From contig NMRB01002170.1 in assembly GCA_002633025.1 (NCBI GenBank), positions 3,590-67,589 on the forward strand: 64,000 nt of DNA, in the 5' to 3' direction. The notes under the pieces were generated by a model. The model ran no database searches. It worked only from the letters and a program-made list of their open reading frames with translations, and was not told where the DNA came from. Of the stretch, positions 47,801-55,819 are shown in pieces. The translations under genes and the position numbers were made by a program. Source of the DNA: Notospermus geniculatus (taxonomy: Eukaryota > Nemertea > Pilidiophora > Heteronemertea > Lineidae). Each line of letters opens with the position of its first letter. Positions within the stretch are counted from its first letter, which is position 1.

Positions 47801-49851
47801 AAACCCTTGCAAAATTGAGCTTCACCTGTTCAGGTGACCTCGAATAGTAATAACTTGCACCTGATCTTGGACAGACGACCTTCACCTGCCCCTCACCCTT
47901 GGCATGCTAATAATTGTAAGATGACCACCGACCAAACAAACCTTCAAGAGGTTGAGCAATGTAGAACACCCAGTTATTCGCTTTGGTTTGGGGGAACTGT
48001 AGCATCCAGCAACAGCCATTGTCTTCCTTATTCCAATACCTGAAATAACAAAATATACCAGTAGGTAATTGATGTACAATGTACTTCTAATTAATTCTAC
48101 CTACATGTATAACATGTTATTCTACCTATAACATGGATTTACATACAATAAGGCAATGGCCCGGTTGCACCAGCTATGCTCAAAGTTAAGTTTTAGGTTG
48201 ACCTCAACTAAGTAATATGATTTGCCATACAATTTGAGCTTGAGAACGACTTTGAGGTTACCGTACATGTAGCTTGAGCACAAAGTCGACCTAAGTATGA
48301 CTGGTGCAACCGGCCCAATAGGTCTTCCACATATCCAATGGAGAGTCTAACAAAACACTAAATAAAGACACATTTTATTAAGGCAATTATTTCTAAAAGG
48401 TCGTCAGTATTTTTTCAATGTAAAATCCTCAGAAACAATCAGAAAACAAGAAATGACAAAACTTACCTGTAGTACACTCTATTTTTCACAGCAAAATCCT
48501 CCGGAATAGGAATATGTAACTTGGTCCTCCACCAGACTTTCCATAATTTACTCCTGTCAGGAATCTTTTCTTGTACCACATCCCACTGGACAGAGTTGCT
48601 GTTTGCTCCTTTACTCTTTGGTACTTCTTCAGGAGCTTCACGCAAATAGGTGGCACTCAACACAGTTGGGTCCCACTCCATGATACGACTAATATCACGC
48701 AAGAATTTGATGGCATTCTGAAACAACAGGATTTAACATAACTATTTCTACTAGCACGCAGGTGATTTTTGACATTCATAACATTATCTCCAAACAACAA
48801 GGGAGTAAGCTCATTTTCTTTGATGGCTCAGGCATGTCAAGCCCTCCAGTGCCAACAAGCAATAGCCCACAAAGAGTAGATGCAGAATTAACAAACTATC
48901 TAACAGATATGGTCAGAAAAGACTTAAAATGATAATGCTGCACCATTACAAGAAGGCAAATTACCTGGGCAGATGCTTTCACTTTTCCACTAGCTGCAAA
49001 AAGATTGTGGGTGAAGTTTGCCCCAGAGGAGGGTTCTTTTTTCCAAACTCTGCATTCATTCTCAAACTTGTGCAGTCTCCATCCTCTTTCAAAGCATATT
49101 GGGAAGAGCTGAAACAATTGGCACAAATGTACTGACAATGGATGGTTAGTGAAAACTGTATCTACCGGTATGTATAAACTGTTCTCGGAAACCAAATTTA
49201 GAAAAGTTTGGAGGAGGGTTGCAGCTTTTGCTGGATATTGCACTGCAGGCAGGAGCACCAGCAGCTTGACACATAGCCAGAAAGCCGAGGAACTTCTGAG
49301 ATAGGAACTTGTTCAGAAATGTTCCAACCACAGCTTCAAGCTACTCCCCCTGCTACATGTATGTGCTTTGATGAACTAACAGTTCTTTGTTCATAGTGAA
49401 TAGAAATATGGGGCTGAGCAACACAAATAATTTGTATTGATTTTGTTTTGTCACCTGACACTAGTCACAGCTGACAGACAAAGAGATTTAACACAAATGA
49501 AACACCTGCAACACATGACAAAATGACATACAATCCACACATTGCACACAGCTGATCAATACAACATATCGTTCACAACAGAACTCAAATATTTCACAGC
49601 ATTTCCTACAGTTTCTTTCCTCTGTTTTTAATGAACGAGAACACTGCATCTCGTATGTCCACATGCCACCTCGTGCTACAAATACAAAGGCAATATTGCT
49701 GTGTTAGGGTAGCTACAACTTCAAAAACTATGATGATGATGATGACGACTATATTAGCCCAACCCAATTTCATGATATTAGACAAATTTTATGCAACTGT
49801 TCATACCTTTGAATCCTTCAAAAACCTCAGAATACTGTCCACAGAATCAAC
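41888..49851 (-). CDS. Protein with two START-type lipid-binding domains, 5' end not found
   Basis: Exons in phase: 49807-49851, 48965-49108, 48467-48717, 47942-48039, 46126-46530, 45774-45915, 45326-45390, 44948-45018, 44244-44340, 43974-44016, 43058-43215, 42763-42840, 41888-42058 (stop after GPKLPK). The second domain, from exon 45326 onward, is a clear START: GKGLIKASPRTVWQALRNP, then SRDFCVLQGERL, SSGWIIEP and VTYVLQ. The first (48965 to about 46400) is a more diverged START-like unit: FAASGKVKASAQ, FLRDISRIMEWDP, IPEDFAVKNRVYYRY. A Ser-rich linker of about 150 residues separates them. START domains bind sterols, phospholipids or ceramides in a hydrophobic pocket; the ligand here cannot be read. 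The last exon has a modest acceptor and is less certain. An N at 46253 breaks the frame unless it is a spurious base. I cannot assign an orthologue. Confidence 0.8.
42546..42667. mobile_element. 122-bp foldback element
   Basis: GGTTGGACCTAC and GTAGGTCCAACC bound arms including AAAGTAAAGAAAATCCC and its inverse. It lies in the last intron of the START gene, 95 bp from exon 42763-42840. Confidence 0.65.
43275..43445. mobile_element. 171-bp MITE with CRE-like inverted repeats
   Basis: TATAGAGGCTATGCACTGAC and the inverse TGCATAGCCTCTATA bound an element with repeated TGACGTCA and CACGTG words. It begins 60 bp upstream, in gene sense, of START exon 43058-43215. Confidence 0.7.
43450..43620 (-). 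repeat. tRNA-like SINE fragment
   Basis: On the minus strand, GAGTGGTGTAGTGGAAGC resembles an A box and GGTACGATCC, about 35 bases on, a B box. The intervening sequence folds poorly as a tRNA. It is intronic to the START gene. Confidence 0.35.
43694..43941. mobile_element. TA-flanked 248-bp MITE, family copy 3
   Basis: Same family as 30039-30283 and 31672-31916, with ends TAGACAAATCCC and GAGAATCGTCTA. It sits only about 33 bp from START exon 43974-44016. Confidence 0.8.
46884..47158. mobile_element. 275-bp TTAA-flanked MITE
   Basis: AGGTGCTCTAGTTCGAATTG and its exact inverse form arms of about 35 bp, with TTAA at 46880-46883 and 47159-47162. It lies in an intron of the START gene. Confidence 0.8.
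47411..47571. mobile_element. Short element with GGATCC-containing inverted ends
   Basis: AGTGGTGGATCCAAG at the left mirrors CTTGGATCCGCACCT at the right, with GGGGGCGC / GCGCCCCCC just inside. A related terminus (CGGATCCAGGATTTTT, minus strand) ends at about 59163. Confidence 0.6.
48158..48316. mobile_element. 159-bp MITE with GGCCCGGTTGCACCAG ends
   Basis: GGCCCGGTTGCACCAG at the left pairs with CTGGTGCAACCGGCCC at the right. It is a foldback with imperfect inner arms, in the intron between START exons 47942-48039 and 48467-48717. Confidence 0.7.
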
Positions 49852-49904
49852 CTGGAACAAGATGACATTGTAAATGTCGTATGGTTCCCGATTAGGTACT
49901 TCTA

Positions 49905-50040
49905 CATGAACGGTACATTGATAGAGATGAAGATACATTGAAAGAGAAATAGATACATTGATAGAGATCAGGATATACATTGATAGAGATCAGGATACAT
50001 TGACAGAGATCAGGATACACTGACTGATGAACAACGACGC
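49905..50040. repeat. Short tandem repeat, GATACATTGATAGAGATCAG type
   Basis: About five imperfect copies of a 20-22 base unit (GATAGAGATCAGGATACATT) stand just left of the longer repeat array at 50085. Confidence 0.75.
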
Positions 50041-50084
50041 TGAATCCCACAGAACTTGATCTCATGCCAATAACTCATCTCATG

Positions 50085-50674
50085 GTTGACCTTGACCTTG
50101 ACATCTGATCATCAAGGTCATTGCATAATCTAAATGGGCAGCCTCAATAACCTAAGTATGGGTGATATCATGTCTCTATCTGTATCAGGGGCATAGATAT
50201 TTCAAATTCCCAAGTTTGACCTTGACCTTGACCTTTGATCGTTAAGGTCATTGCATAATCGAAATGGGCATCCTCAATAACCTAAGTATGGGTGATATCA
50301 TGCCTCTACCTCTACCACAGGAAGAGACACTTCAAATTATCAAGTTTGACCTTGACCTTGACCTCTGATCATCAAGGCCATTGCATAATCGAAGTGGGCA
50401 TCCTCAATAACCAAAGTATGGGTGATATCATGCCTCTATCTCTAACACAGGCAGAGATATTTCAAATTATCAAGTTTGATATATCAAAATCTCATGATAT
50501 CTCAGTCACCCGGACACTGGAGGCTAAGAATTTTAGCATAGTCCAGTCCTTGGATAAGTAGGCATGAACTAAGACTTGCTTCATGTTGCTCAGTTGACAA
50601 TATGGCAAGTTATCTCAAAATATCAAATTAGTGATATCGGTATCACCATGACCCAAACATCTCAAGTCAAAAGT
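50085..50674 (+). repeat. Left inverted copy of a tandem-repeat boundary unit
   Basis: Three units of about 126 bp (near 50090, 50217, 50343) share TTTGACCTTGACCTTGACC and CCTCAATAACCTAAGTATGG. A 200-bp tail ending CATCTCAAGTCAAAAGT follows at 50674, and the next base is N (50675). The same tail and at least two units appear inverted at 63600-64000. This may be the terminal inverted repeat of one large element or two unrelated insertions of a dispersed satellite. Confidence 0.75.
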
Positions 50675-50675
50675 N

Positions 50676-51861
50676 AGGCATGCCCCCTGGTGTGGGCTGA
50701 GGAAAAACGTTACGAAAACCACATTGTGATGATCGGAACTTTCCATCTTGTCTGTGGCTATTTGAAAATGTTGGGTAAGAAGATGGAAGGGACAGGTTTT
50801 TCCGATATTCTTATTGAGGCTGGTTTGATTTCTTCTGGTTCCTTAAGTGGGGTGATGTCTGCAAAGAACTACTCCAGGTCACTTCATTGTCACAAGGTCA
50901 TGGTGGAGTCACTAGAAAGATTGCTGATGTCAACATTCCTGGAGAAAAAAGGAGAAACAGTCCCATTTGAGAATTGTTCACGGTCATCGAAAGATCTGGT
51001 TGAGAAGCTGATCAAAAACCCAAATAAGGAGACAGAAATTTCTGTGTTGAACGACCCAGGACTTCGGGACTACATATCGGAGTATGAAAGATTCCGTGAT
51101 GACATGCGTTCAGGGAAACAAGGTAAAACAGCAGTCCTTTGGATGTCATACATTGATCATGTCTGGCTTGCGCTCTCTCTCATCCAAGCAGTGAAAACAA
51201 ATAACTTTATCGTCTACGCTGAATGTCTCTGTCTCATGCCAGACCTATTCTTCAGCTTTGGAGGGCAAAACTATGCGCGGTATCTGACATTCTTTTCCTT
51301 GTACATTGCAAATATTGAGCTCTCACATCCTGGTGCTTCGGAACTGTTAAAGAAAGGGGCCATTAGTGTTGCAAGATCTTTTGTCCCAGGCAACCGTTGT
51401 GCTGTGGACAAGATCATAGAAGAAACTTTCATGAAACATGCGAAGTCCAGAGGAGGCAGTGGTTCAGCAGCAGCGGGACTTTCTGGGTTACAGACTAACT
51501 ACAGCGCGTATCAGAGGTGGACCAGATCAGCAAAAGAACGTGCCAAATTTCTGCAGGCCACATACAGTCTCGCGGATATGGTAGACGAACAAACACGTGG
51601 TGATCAGCACAGAGATATCCGACCAGCTGAAAAGAGGGGAGGGGAGAAGCATGTTTTGAGGACAGTTGCAGCCATTCAAAGTTTCAACAACCCCTTCTCC
51701 ATTACTGATACAGAGAATCTTTACTGCATATCATCAGGAGCCCCATCATCTCCTCAGGTCACCACAGATGTTATTCGAGCCGAGGTTGCCGGGCTGAATG
51801 CCAAGCAGGAGTTCATTCAGGAAAGGCTTGAGAAACAGGCACTGCTCTCCGCCCTTCAGCT
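50676..51861 (+). CDS. N-terminal half of a PIN/FEN-like nuclease-domain protein (frame-shifted)
   Basis: Starting right after the N at 50675, this frame is clearly coding (about 395 codons) but has no start of its own. An ATG at 50576 lies in the repeat tail and is not a credible start. Readable segments are FHLVCGYLKMLGKKM, VWLALSLIQAVKTNNF, FFSFGGQNYARYLTFFSLY and ISVARSFVPGNRCAVDKIIE. They belong to a large protein family of unknown function common in marine invertebrate genomes, in which this region precedes a PIN-like nuclease domain. The sense of the protein moves to another frame near 51855-51862, giving 51862-53013. A single missing base explains this, so it is a pseudogene or an assembly error. 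The 5' portion is missing or lies across the N join. Confidence 0.7.
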
Positions 51862-53013
51862 GTGGTTTTTAGCACGGACATGTATATGGCAGACTCCGTC
51901 AAAAATGTTGAACGGCTTCGAAGAGGATGTGGAGACAGGTTGATTGTTAGTGGGGAAAAGACTAAGCGACCCAAGGACTGGAAGTCATTTCTATCGAATG
52001 AGGACAACAAAAAACAGCTAGTCCAGATTTTGTTGGCTACATGGAGCAGTGATTCGCATGCAGAGATTTTGAATGGCCATGAAGTAATCCTCATATGTGA
52101 AGGCCAAGCATATCGGTTGACATCTGATGGGAAGGAGACAACCTGCACGGAAATCAAATCCCTCAGTTCAACCCAAGAGGAAACAGATTCTCGGGTTATT
52201 CTCTACTGTCTCTACGCGAAGGAGAAGGGGTACAAGTTTGTTCGTGTTCGAAGCCCTGACACGGACATATTGTTTATTCTCCTACATTACTCGTCACAAC
52301 TCGAGGGAATAAACATTCTCTTTGAAACTGGCAAGGGTAAAAAACAATGTTGCATTGATATTACCGGGTTGGCAAAATCACTAGGACAGAAGCTGTGTTC
52401 AGCTATGCTCAGCTTACATGCGTTTACTGGATGCGACAGCACAAGCGCATTTAAAGGCAAGGGTAAAGTGAAGGGCATAAAGCTACTGGAAAAAAGTCAG
52501 TCATACCAGGAAGCATTTGCTAAGCTGGGGGACTCTTGGGAAGTTGACGATTTCATCTTCGGTGAGTTGGAAAAATTCACCTGTGCCCTGTACAGCAATA
52601 CAAGGATTACTAATGTAAACCAGCTCAGGTATAATAACCTCCAAGCAAAGTGTGGTGGAAAAGGTGCATCACTTGACAAAACTAGTAATGTGGACCTTTC
52701 ATCTCTACCACCCGCTCAGAGTAGCCTTGTGCAGCATGTCAGACGAGTGAACTTTCAAGTTGGAATATGGAAACGGGCACACATTGCCAAGCCTTCTATT
52801 CCTAAAGCTGTAGATGGACATGGCTGGACGACTGAAAATGGTGCAATGCAACCAATGTGGACGGACAGTAAAGTTATGCCTCAAGAACTAGTAGATATTC
52901 TTGAGGACACCACCGAAGAAGACAATGACTCTGAAACCGATGAGGATATCGTTGAGGAATGGTCCGATGATAGCGACAGCGATTCGGACAGTGACAGTGA
53001 GACGGAATCGTGA
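51862..53013 (+). CDS. C-terminal half with PIN/FEN-like nuclease domain and acidic tail
   Basis: This frame continues the protein of 50676-51861; its first codon is GTG and is the shift point, not a start. It contains a metal-binding-type pattern: STQEETDSRVILYCLYA, then VRSPDTDILFILL, then AFTGCDSTSAFKGKGK. The acidic residues E/D..D..D.D match the catalytic core of PIN/FEN1/XPG-like nucleases, which cut flapped or single-stranded nucleic acid with two metals. Whether this protein is active is not shown. The last 50 residues are almost all Asp, Glu and Ser (SDDSDSDSDSDSETES) before TGA at 53011-53013. It converges on the minus-strand virus-like cluster ending at 53224. It could be an element gene or a host gene family; I cannot decide. 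Confidence 0.75.
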   Translation: MVFSTDMYMADSVKNVERLRRGCGDRLIVSGEKTKRPKDWKSFLSNEDNKKQLVQILLATWSSDSHAEILNGHEVILICEGQAYRLTSDGKETTCTEIKSLSSTQEETDSRVILYCLYAKEKGYKFVRVRSPDTDILFILLHYSSQLEGINILFETGKGKKQCCIDITGLAKSLGQKLCSAMLSLHAFTGCDSTSAFKGKGKVKGIKLLEKSQSYQEAFAKLGDSWEVDDFIFGELEKFTCALYSNTRITNVNQLRYNNLQAKCGGKGASLDKTSNVDLSSLPPAQSSLVQHVRRVNFQVGIWKRAHIAKPSIPKAVDGHGWTTENGAMQPMWTDSKVMPQELVDILEDTTEEDNDSETDEDIVEEWSDDSDSDSDSDSETES

Positions 53014-53223
53014 GCCTGCCTAATTCAGATTTACTCTTGCTAGGACAACAGGTAGTGTCTGTTTCAGTGACATCCAAAACTAATAAAGATATCGTCTTAC
53101 ATAGCTGCATTTCAAAAAGGGGAACTAACTTTTGACCCCTTACAAGGTCAGAAATCATGAAACAAATGCATTCAACATTCCTAGATGAGAGAGTAAATGA
53201 AAACCAGTCTATTGATACCAATT
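53014..53223. other. Junction between nuclease gene and virus-like cluster
   Basis: These 210 bp lie between two convergent stops. No terminator or inverted repeat is obvious. The last codons of the cluster's final ORF (about 53224-53310) already look non-coding, so the true breakpoint is probably near 53310. Confidence 0.5.
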
Positions 53224-53838
53224 TTATTGAATTTGATTGAGTAATAGCAAAGTTATGGGCAATTTTAGTTTTCGGAGGGGTGTGGTCAAAAAACCGTTGC
53301 TATGGTAAGCAAATGTATAGTGTTTATCAGGTAAAGCAAAATGTTTTCTATGATTTATAAATCCATTACCAGATATTAGTGAACCATCCATAATTATAGT
53401 TCCCAAACCATAATTGTCACCTCTTTTTGTTCGGAAGTCAGTAGTTGGTGAAACTCTAAATTCATTACATAATCTAGTGAACATAGTTTTATTGATATTA
53501 TTATCTAATGGTTTAAAAGATGCTTCTGTTGGTAAAGGAACTTGTAATTGTTTTAAAATTTTTCGAACTTGATAGTAGAAATGAAACTGATAAACTGAGT
53601 TAATTATTACACCTCTATTTTTTCCTAAATCTGGTAGCCCACATAAAGTACTAGCACAGTAGACTGCAAAGTTTAGTTGGTTTTGATAATATGACATGTT
53701 ACCTTTCGATAACCAGTTATCAACTTCTGTTTCCTTAATAAATTCTAAACCATAACCAATTGATGAGTCAAGAAGTTTAACTTCAAAGTGCTGAGCTTCA
53801 CTAACAAAAATATCTAACGAGTCTAATCTTTGCCCCAT
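53224..53838 (-). CDS. Truncated virion-type protein of an integrated DNA virus, likely major capsid fragment
   Basis: 204 codons with ATG at 53838, six bases after the stop of the upstream ORF. The N-terminal part (RLDSLDIFVSEAQHFEV, MSYYQNQLNFAVYCAS, YQFHFYYQVRKIL) resembles a protein class I have seen repeatedly in marine invertebrate genomes beside the neighbours annotated here. I infer a structural, possibly major capsid, protein of a Polinton-like element. That family is usually much longer, so this copy is cut. From about residue 175 the text becomes low-complexity hydrophobic (LKLPITLLLLNQ), matching a breakpoint near 53310. It is A+T-rich like the rest of the cluster and unlike the nuclease gene. 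Confidence 0.6.
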   Translation of the reverse strand: MGQRLDSLDIFVSEAQHFEVKLLDSSIGYGLEFIKETEVDNWLSKGNMSYYQNQLNFAVYCASTLCGLPDLGKNRGVIINSVYQFHFYYQVRKILKQLQVPLPTEASFKPLDNNINKTMFTRLCNEFRVSPTTDFRTKRGDNYGLGTIIMDGSLISGNGFINHRKHFALPDKHYTFAYHSNGFLTTPLRKLKLPITLLLLNQIQ

Positions 53839-53844
53839 AGTTAT

Positions 53845-54861
53845 TTATATAGGGGATAAACCGAGTTGATTAGTTTCAAGAGTAAAATGAATCAATACTT
53901 GACTTCCTCTGAAATTTACAACTTTTCCATTTTTATCTGTTATTTTGAACTTTAGATGATTTGTTGTAAGGCCATTTCCTGGTTTACCTACTTTTCTAAT
54001 ACAACTAATTGGGTTAAATCTTTGTAGTTTAATCTGATCACCATCATCAACTGGTATTGAACATAATATATCTGAATGTTTATTATTATGAAGAGTATAT
54101 TGTTGATTGACTAAGTTGCAAGTTAAAAAGAGATTAGTGAGATAAAGTGGTAATGGTTTAGTTGAATAATACTTACCTACTTTAGTAAATTTCTCCTGTT
54201 TAAACCCAAACCATTTATTAACTATATTTGCCAAATATTTCCAATCAAATACTGTAATAGATTCTTCACGAACCCCATCCACAAGTGGACCAACCTCTCT
54301 AGATCGGCCGGCTCTATATTTTTTGTGTGAAAAATTCAAATCAAACACCACATCTTTTGTTAACTCAATGACAATAGAGTTATTATCACAGTGAATTTTG
54401 ACAGGTGAAAATTCACTACCTAATTTAAAAAATTTTTCCCACTCATTGCAGAAATCGTGTAAACTGAAGTGTTGGTAAAGCGGTAATCGATAATCAAAAA
54501 CAACCTCTTCTTTCGCGGGTTCTAAATAGTTATATGTTTTTCTTTGATTTATAATACAAGTTATTTTGTTTTGTAAAAGTATTTTATCTTCCTCACTATT
54601 AGCCTCAAACATGGTAGTTGTAACCCATGAAGTAGGGCAACCTTTCATATCACCTGGCACATAACTTCTTTTTTGCCCTAATTCAGTTGTTAAAAGATGA
54701 AATATCTTTATATCTTTTGGTATAAAATCACCTATCCACCAAGAATTATAAAATGTTATACTTCTTAAAGTAATAGATTTAATGAAATGATAATGTTCCA
54801 AATAAATATCAAATGTTGCTTCCTCACATTCTGGTTCATCAATGAAATAGTCGATATTCAT
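53845..54861 (-). CDS. Virion-type protein with C-terminal jelly-roll-like domain (338 aa)
   Basis: An intact ORF from ATG at 54861 to a stop six bases before the next ATG. The N-terminal 110 residues are rich in aromatics (YHFIKSITLRSITFYNSWW). The C-terminal 100 residues carry SDILCSIPV, then LKFKITDKNGKVVNF and VLIHFTLE. This order also occurs at the end of the 252-residue protein at 55820-56578, so the two share a domain. Such domains in Polintons and related viruses are penton or minor-capsid single jelly rolls; that role is inference. There are no introns, the region is A+T-rich and gene packing is tight. No protease, ATPase or polymerase motif is present. Confidence 0.6.
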   Translation of the reverse strand: MNIDYFIDEPECEEATFDIYLEHYHFIKSITLRSITFYNSWWIGDFIPKDIKIFHLLTTELGQKRSYVPGDMKGCPTSWVTTTMFEANSEEDKILLQNKITCIINQRKTYNYLEPAKEEVVFDYRLPLYQHFSLHDFCNEWEKFFKLGSEFSPVKIHCDNNSIVIELTKDVVFDLNFSHKKYRAGRSREVGPLVDGVREESITVFDWKYLANIVNKWFGFKQEKFTKVGKYYSTKPLPLYLTNLFLTCNLVNQQYTLHNNKHSDILCSIPVDDGDQIKLQRFNPISCIRKVGKPGNGLTTNHLKFKITDKNGKVVNFRGSQVLIHFTLETNQLGLSPI

Positions 54862-54951
54862 TTAACTAATAATAATTTGGCGGAGCTGAAGGTATATTTG
54901 GGTAATAATAGTAATAATAATTAGAAAAATTAAAACAACAGTAAATTATAA

Positions 54952-55569
54952 TCATATTATTTCATTCTGAGCTAATTTCTTTCCTTCTTCTAAAAAAGTT
55001 TTTTTAAGTTGTTCCACATCAACATTTTGGTTTGCAGCAGCTTCTGTTTGCTTTTTTCTTATACCATTCTTTAAGATAATATATTTCTCTTTTTCACTGG
55101 TAATTAGTGAAAATTCTTCTTGTGTAATATGTGAATCTGTTAAAGCCTTACTAATTAAGTTATTAACAGTGTTTAATTTTGAAACTGCTAACATTCCTAT
55201 CTTTTCATGTTTTTCAAGTTTATGTTGAATATTCTTTTTCTTCCAGGTTAATCCTGAAGAAACTAATGAAGAGACAATTGTTACACCCCCTAAAGCAAAA
55301 CCAACTGGGGCTGTAATTACACCAGCTAATGAACTTATACCAACTGAACCAGCAACAACACTTGCTACATTTAAAACATGACTAACACCTGTCATAACAT
55401 TAAACGTTTTCATATATTTGGAAAATATCTTTCTTCTAAATTCTATCTCTTCTTCAAAGAACTTTTTTATTTCTGAAATATGTTGTAATCTAAGTTGTGT
55501 TGAATTATGAAGTAATGGTTCTGGTTTCAAATCAGGATATAATCGTTTAGTTTCAATTTCTTCACCCAT
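54952..55569 (-). CDS. Small membrane protein of the virus-like cluster (205 aa)
   Basis: ATG at 55569, four bases after the stop of 55574-55819. Residues about 62-110 form a long Gly/Ala/Val-rich hydrophobic stretch (VASVVAGSVGISSLAGVI, then APVGFALGGVTIV), likely a membrane hairpin. A charged helical region follows with the recognisable LEKHEKIGMLAVSKLN. I know this arrangement from unannotated proteins that travel with the same capsid-like neighbours in invertebrate genomes. It could be a virion membrane or membrane-lytic component; the function is not established. The N-terminal 50 residues are charged and probably coiled. Confidence 0.6.
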   Translation of the reverse strand: MGEEIETKRLYPDLKPEPLLHNSTQLRLQHISEIKKFFEEEIEFRRKIFSKYMKTFNVMTGVSHVLNVASVVAGSVGISSLAGVITAPVGFALGGVTIVSSLVSSGLTWKKKNIQHKLEKHEKIGMLAVSKLNTVNNLISKALTDSHITQEEFSLITSEKEKYIILKNGIRKKQTEAAANQNVDVEQLKKTFLEEGKKLAQNEII

Positions 55570-55573
55570 TTAT

Positions 55574-55819
55574 TTAGTATGAAATAGTTGAGTCAACTGG
55601 CCCAAGTTTAGGTTTAGGTAGTTCAAGTTTAGGTAGTTCAGATTTAGGTGGAAGAATTTCAGGAATAATCCATTCACCATCTACTAATTTAGGTTCTGGT
55701 AAATCCGGTTCTGATAGTTCTGGTTTTATAAATGATTCACGTTCAGTTGTAAGATTAGATTCCTCTGACATTTTATACCAATTCTTTGGCCGCTTTGAAT
55801 AACCCCAATATCTGCTCAT
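55574..55819 (-). CDS. Small Pro/Glu/Leu-rich protein of the virus-like cluster (81 aa)
   Basis: ATG at 55819 directly abuts the stop of the upstream ORF (TAA at 55820-55822), so there is no spacer. The protein begins with a basic aromatic patch (RYWGYSKRPKNWYK), then has two similar acidic, proline-rich runs (PELSEPDLPEPKL and PKSELPKLELPKPKL). No fold is recognisable. It could be a disordered linker, cement or scaffold protein. Its placement between capsid-like genes without overlap supports it being real. Confidence 0.5.
   Translation of the reverse strand: MSRYWGYSKRPKNWYKMSEESNLTTERESFIKPELSEPDLPEPKLVDGEWIIPEILPPKSELPKLELPKPKLGPVDSTISY

Noticed and set aside
50085-50480. CRISPR-like array
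   Set aside because: The units are about 126-bp tandem repeats with no short-repeat/spacer alternation, in an animal genome.
50576-50675. ATG at 50576 as the start of the nuclease-domain gene
   Set aside because: It lies in the boundary repeat that recurs inverted at 63600 and is separated from coding sequence by an N.
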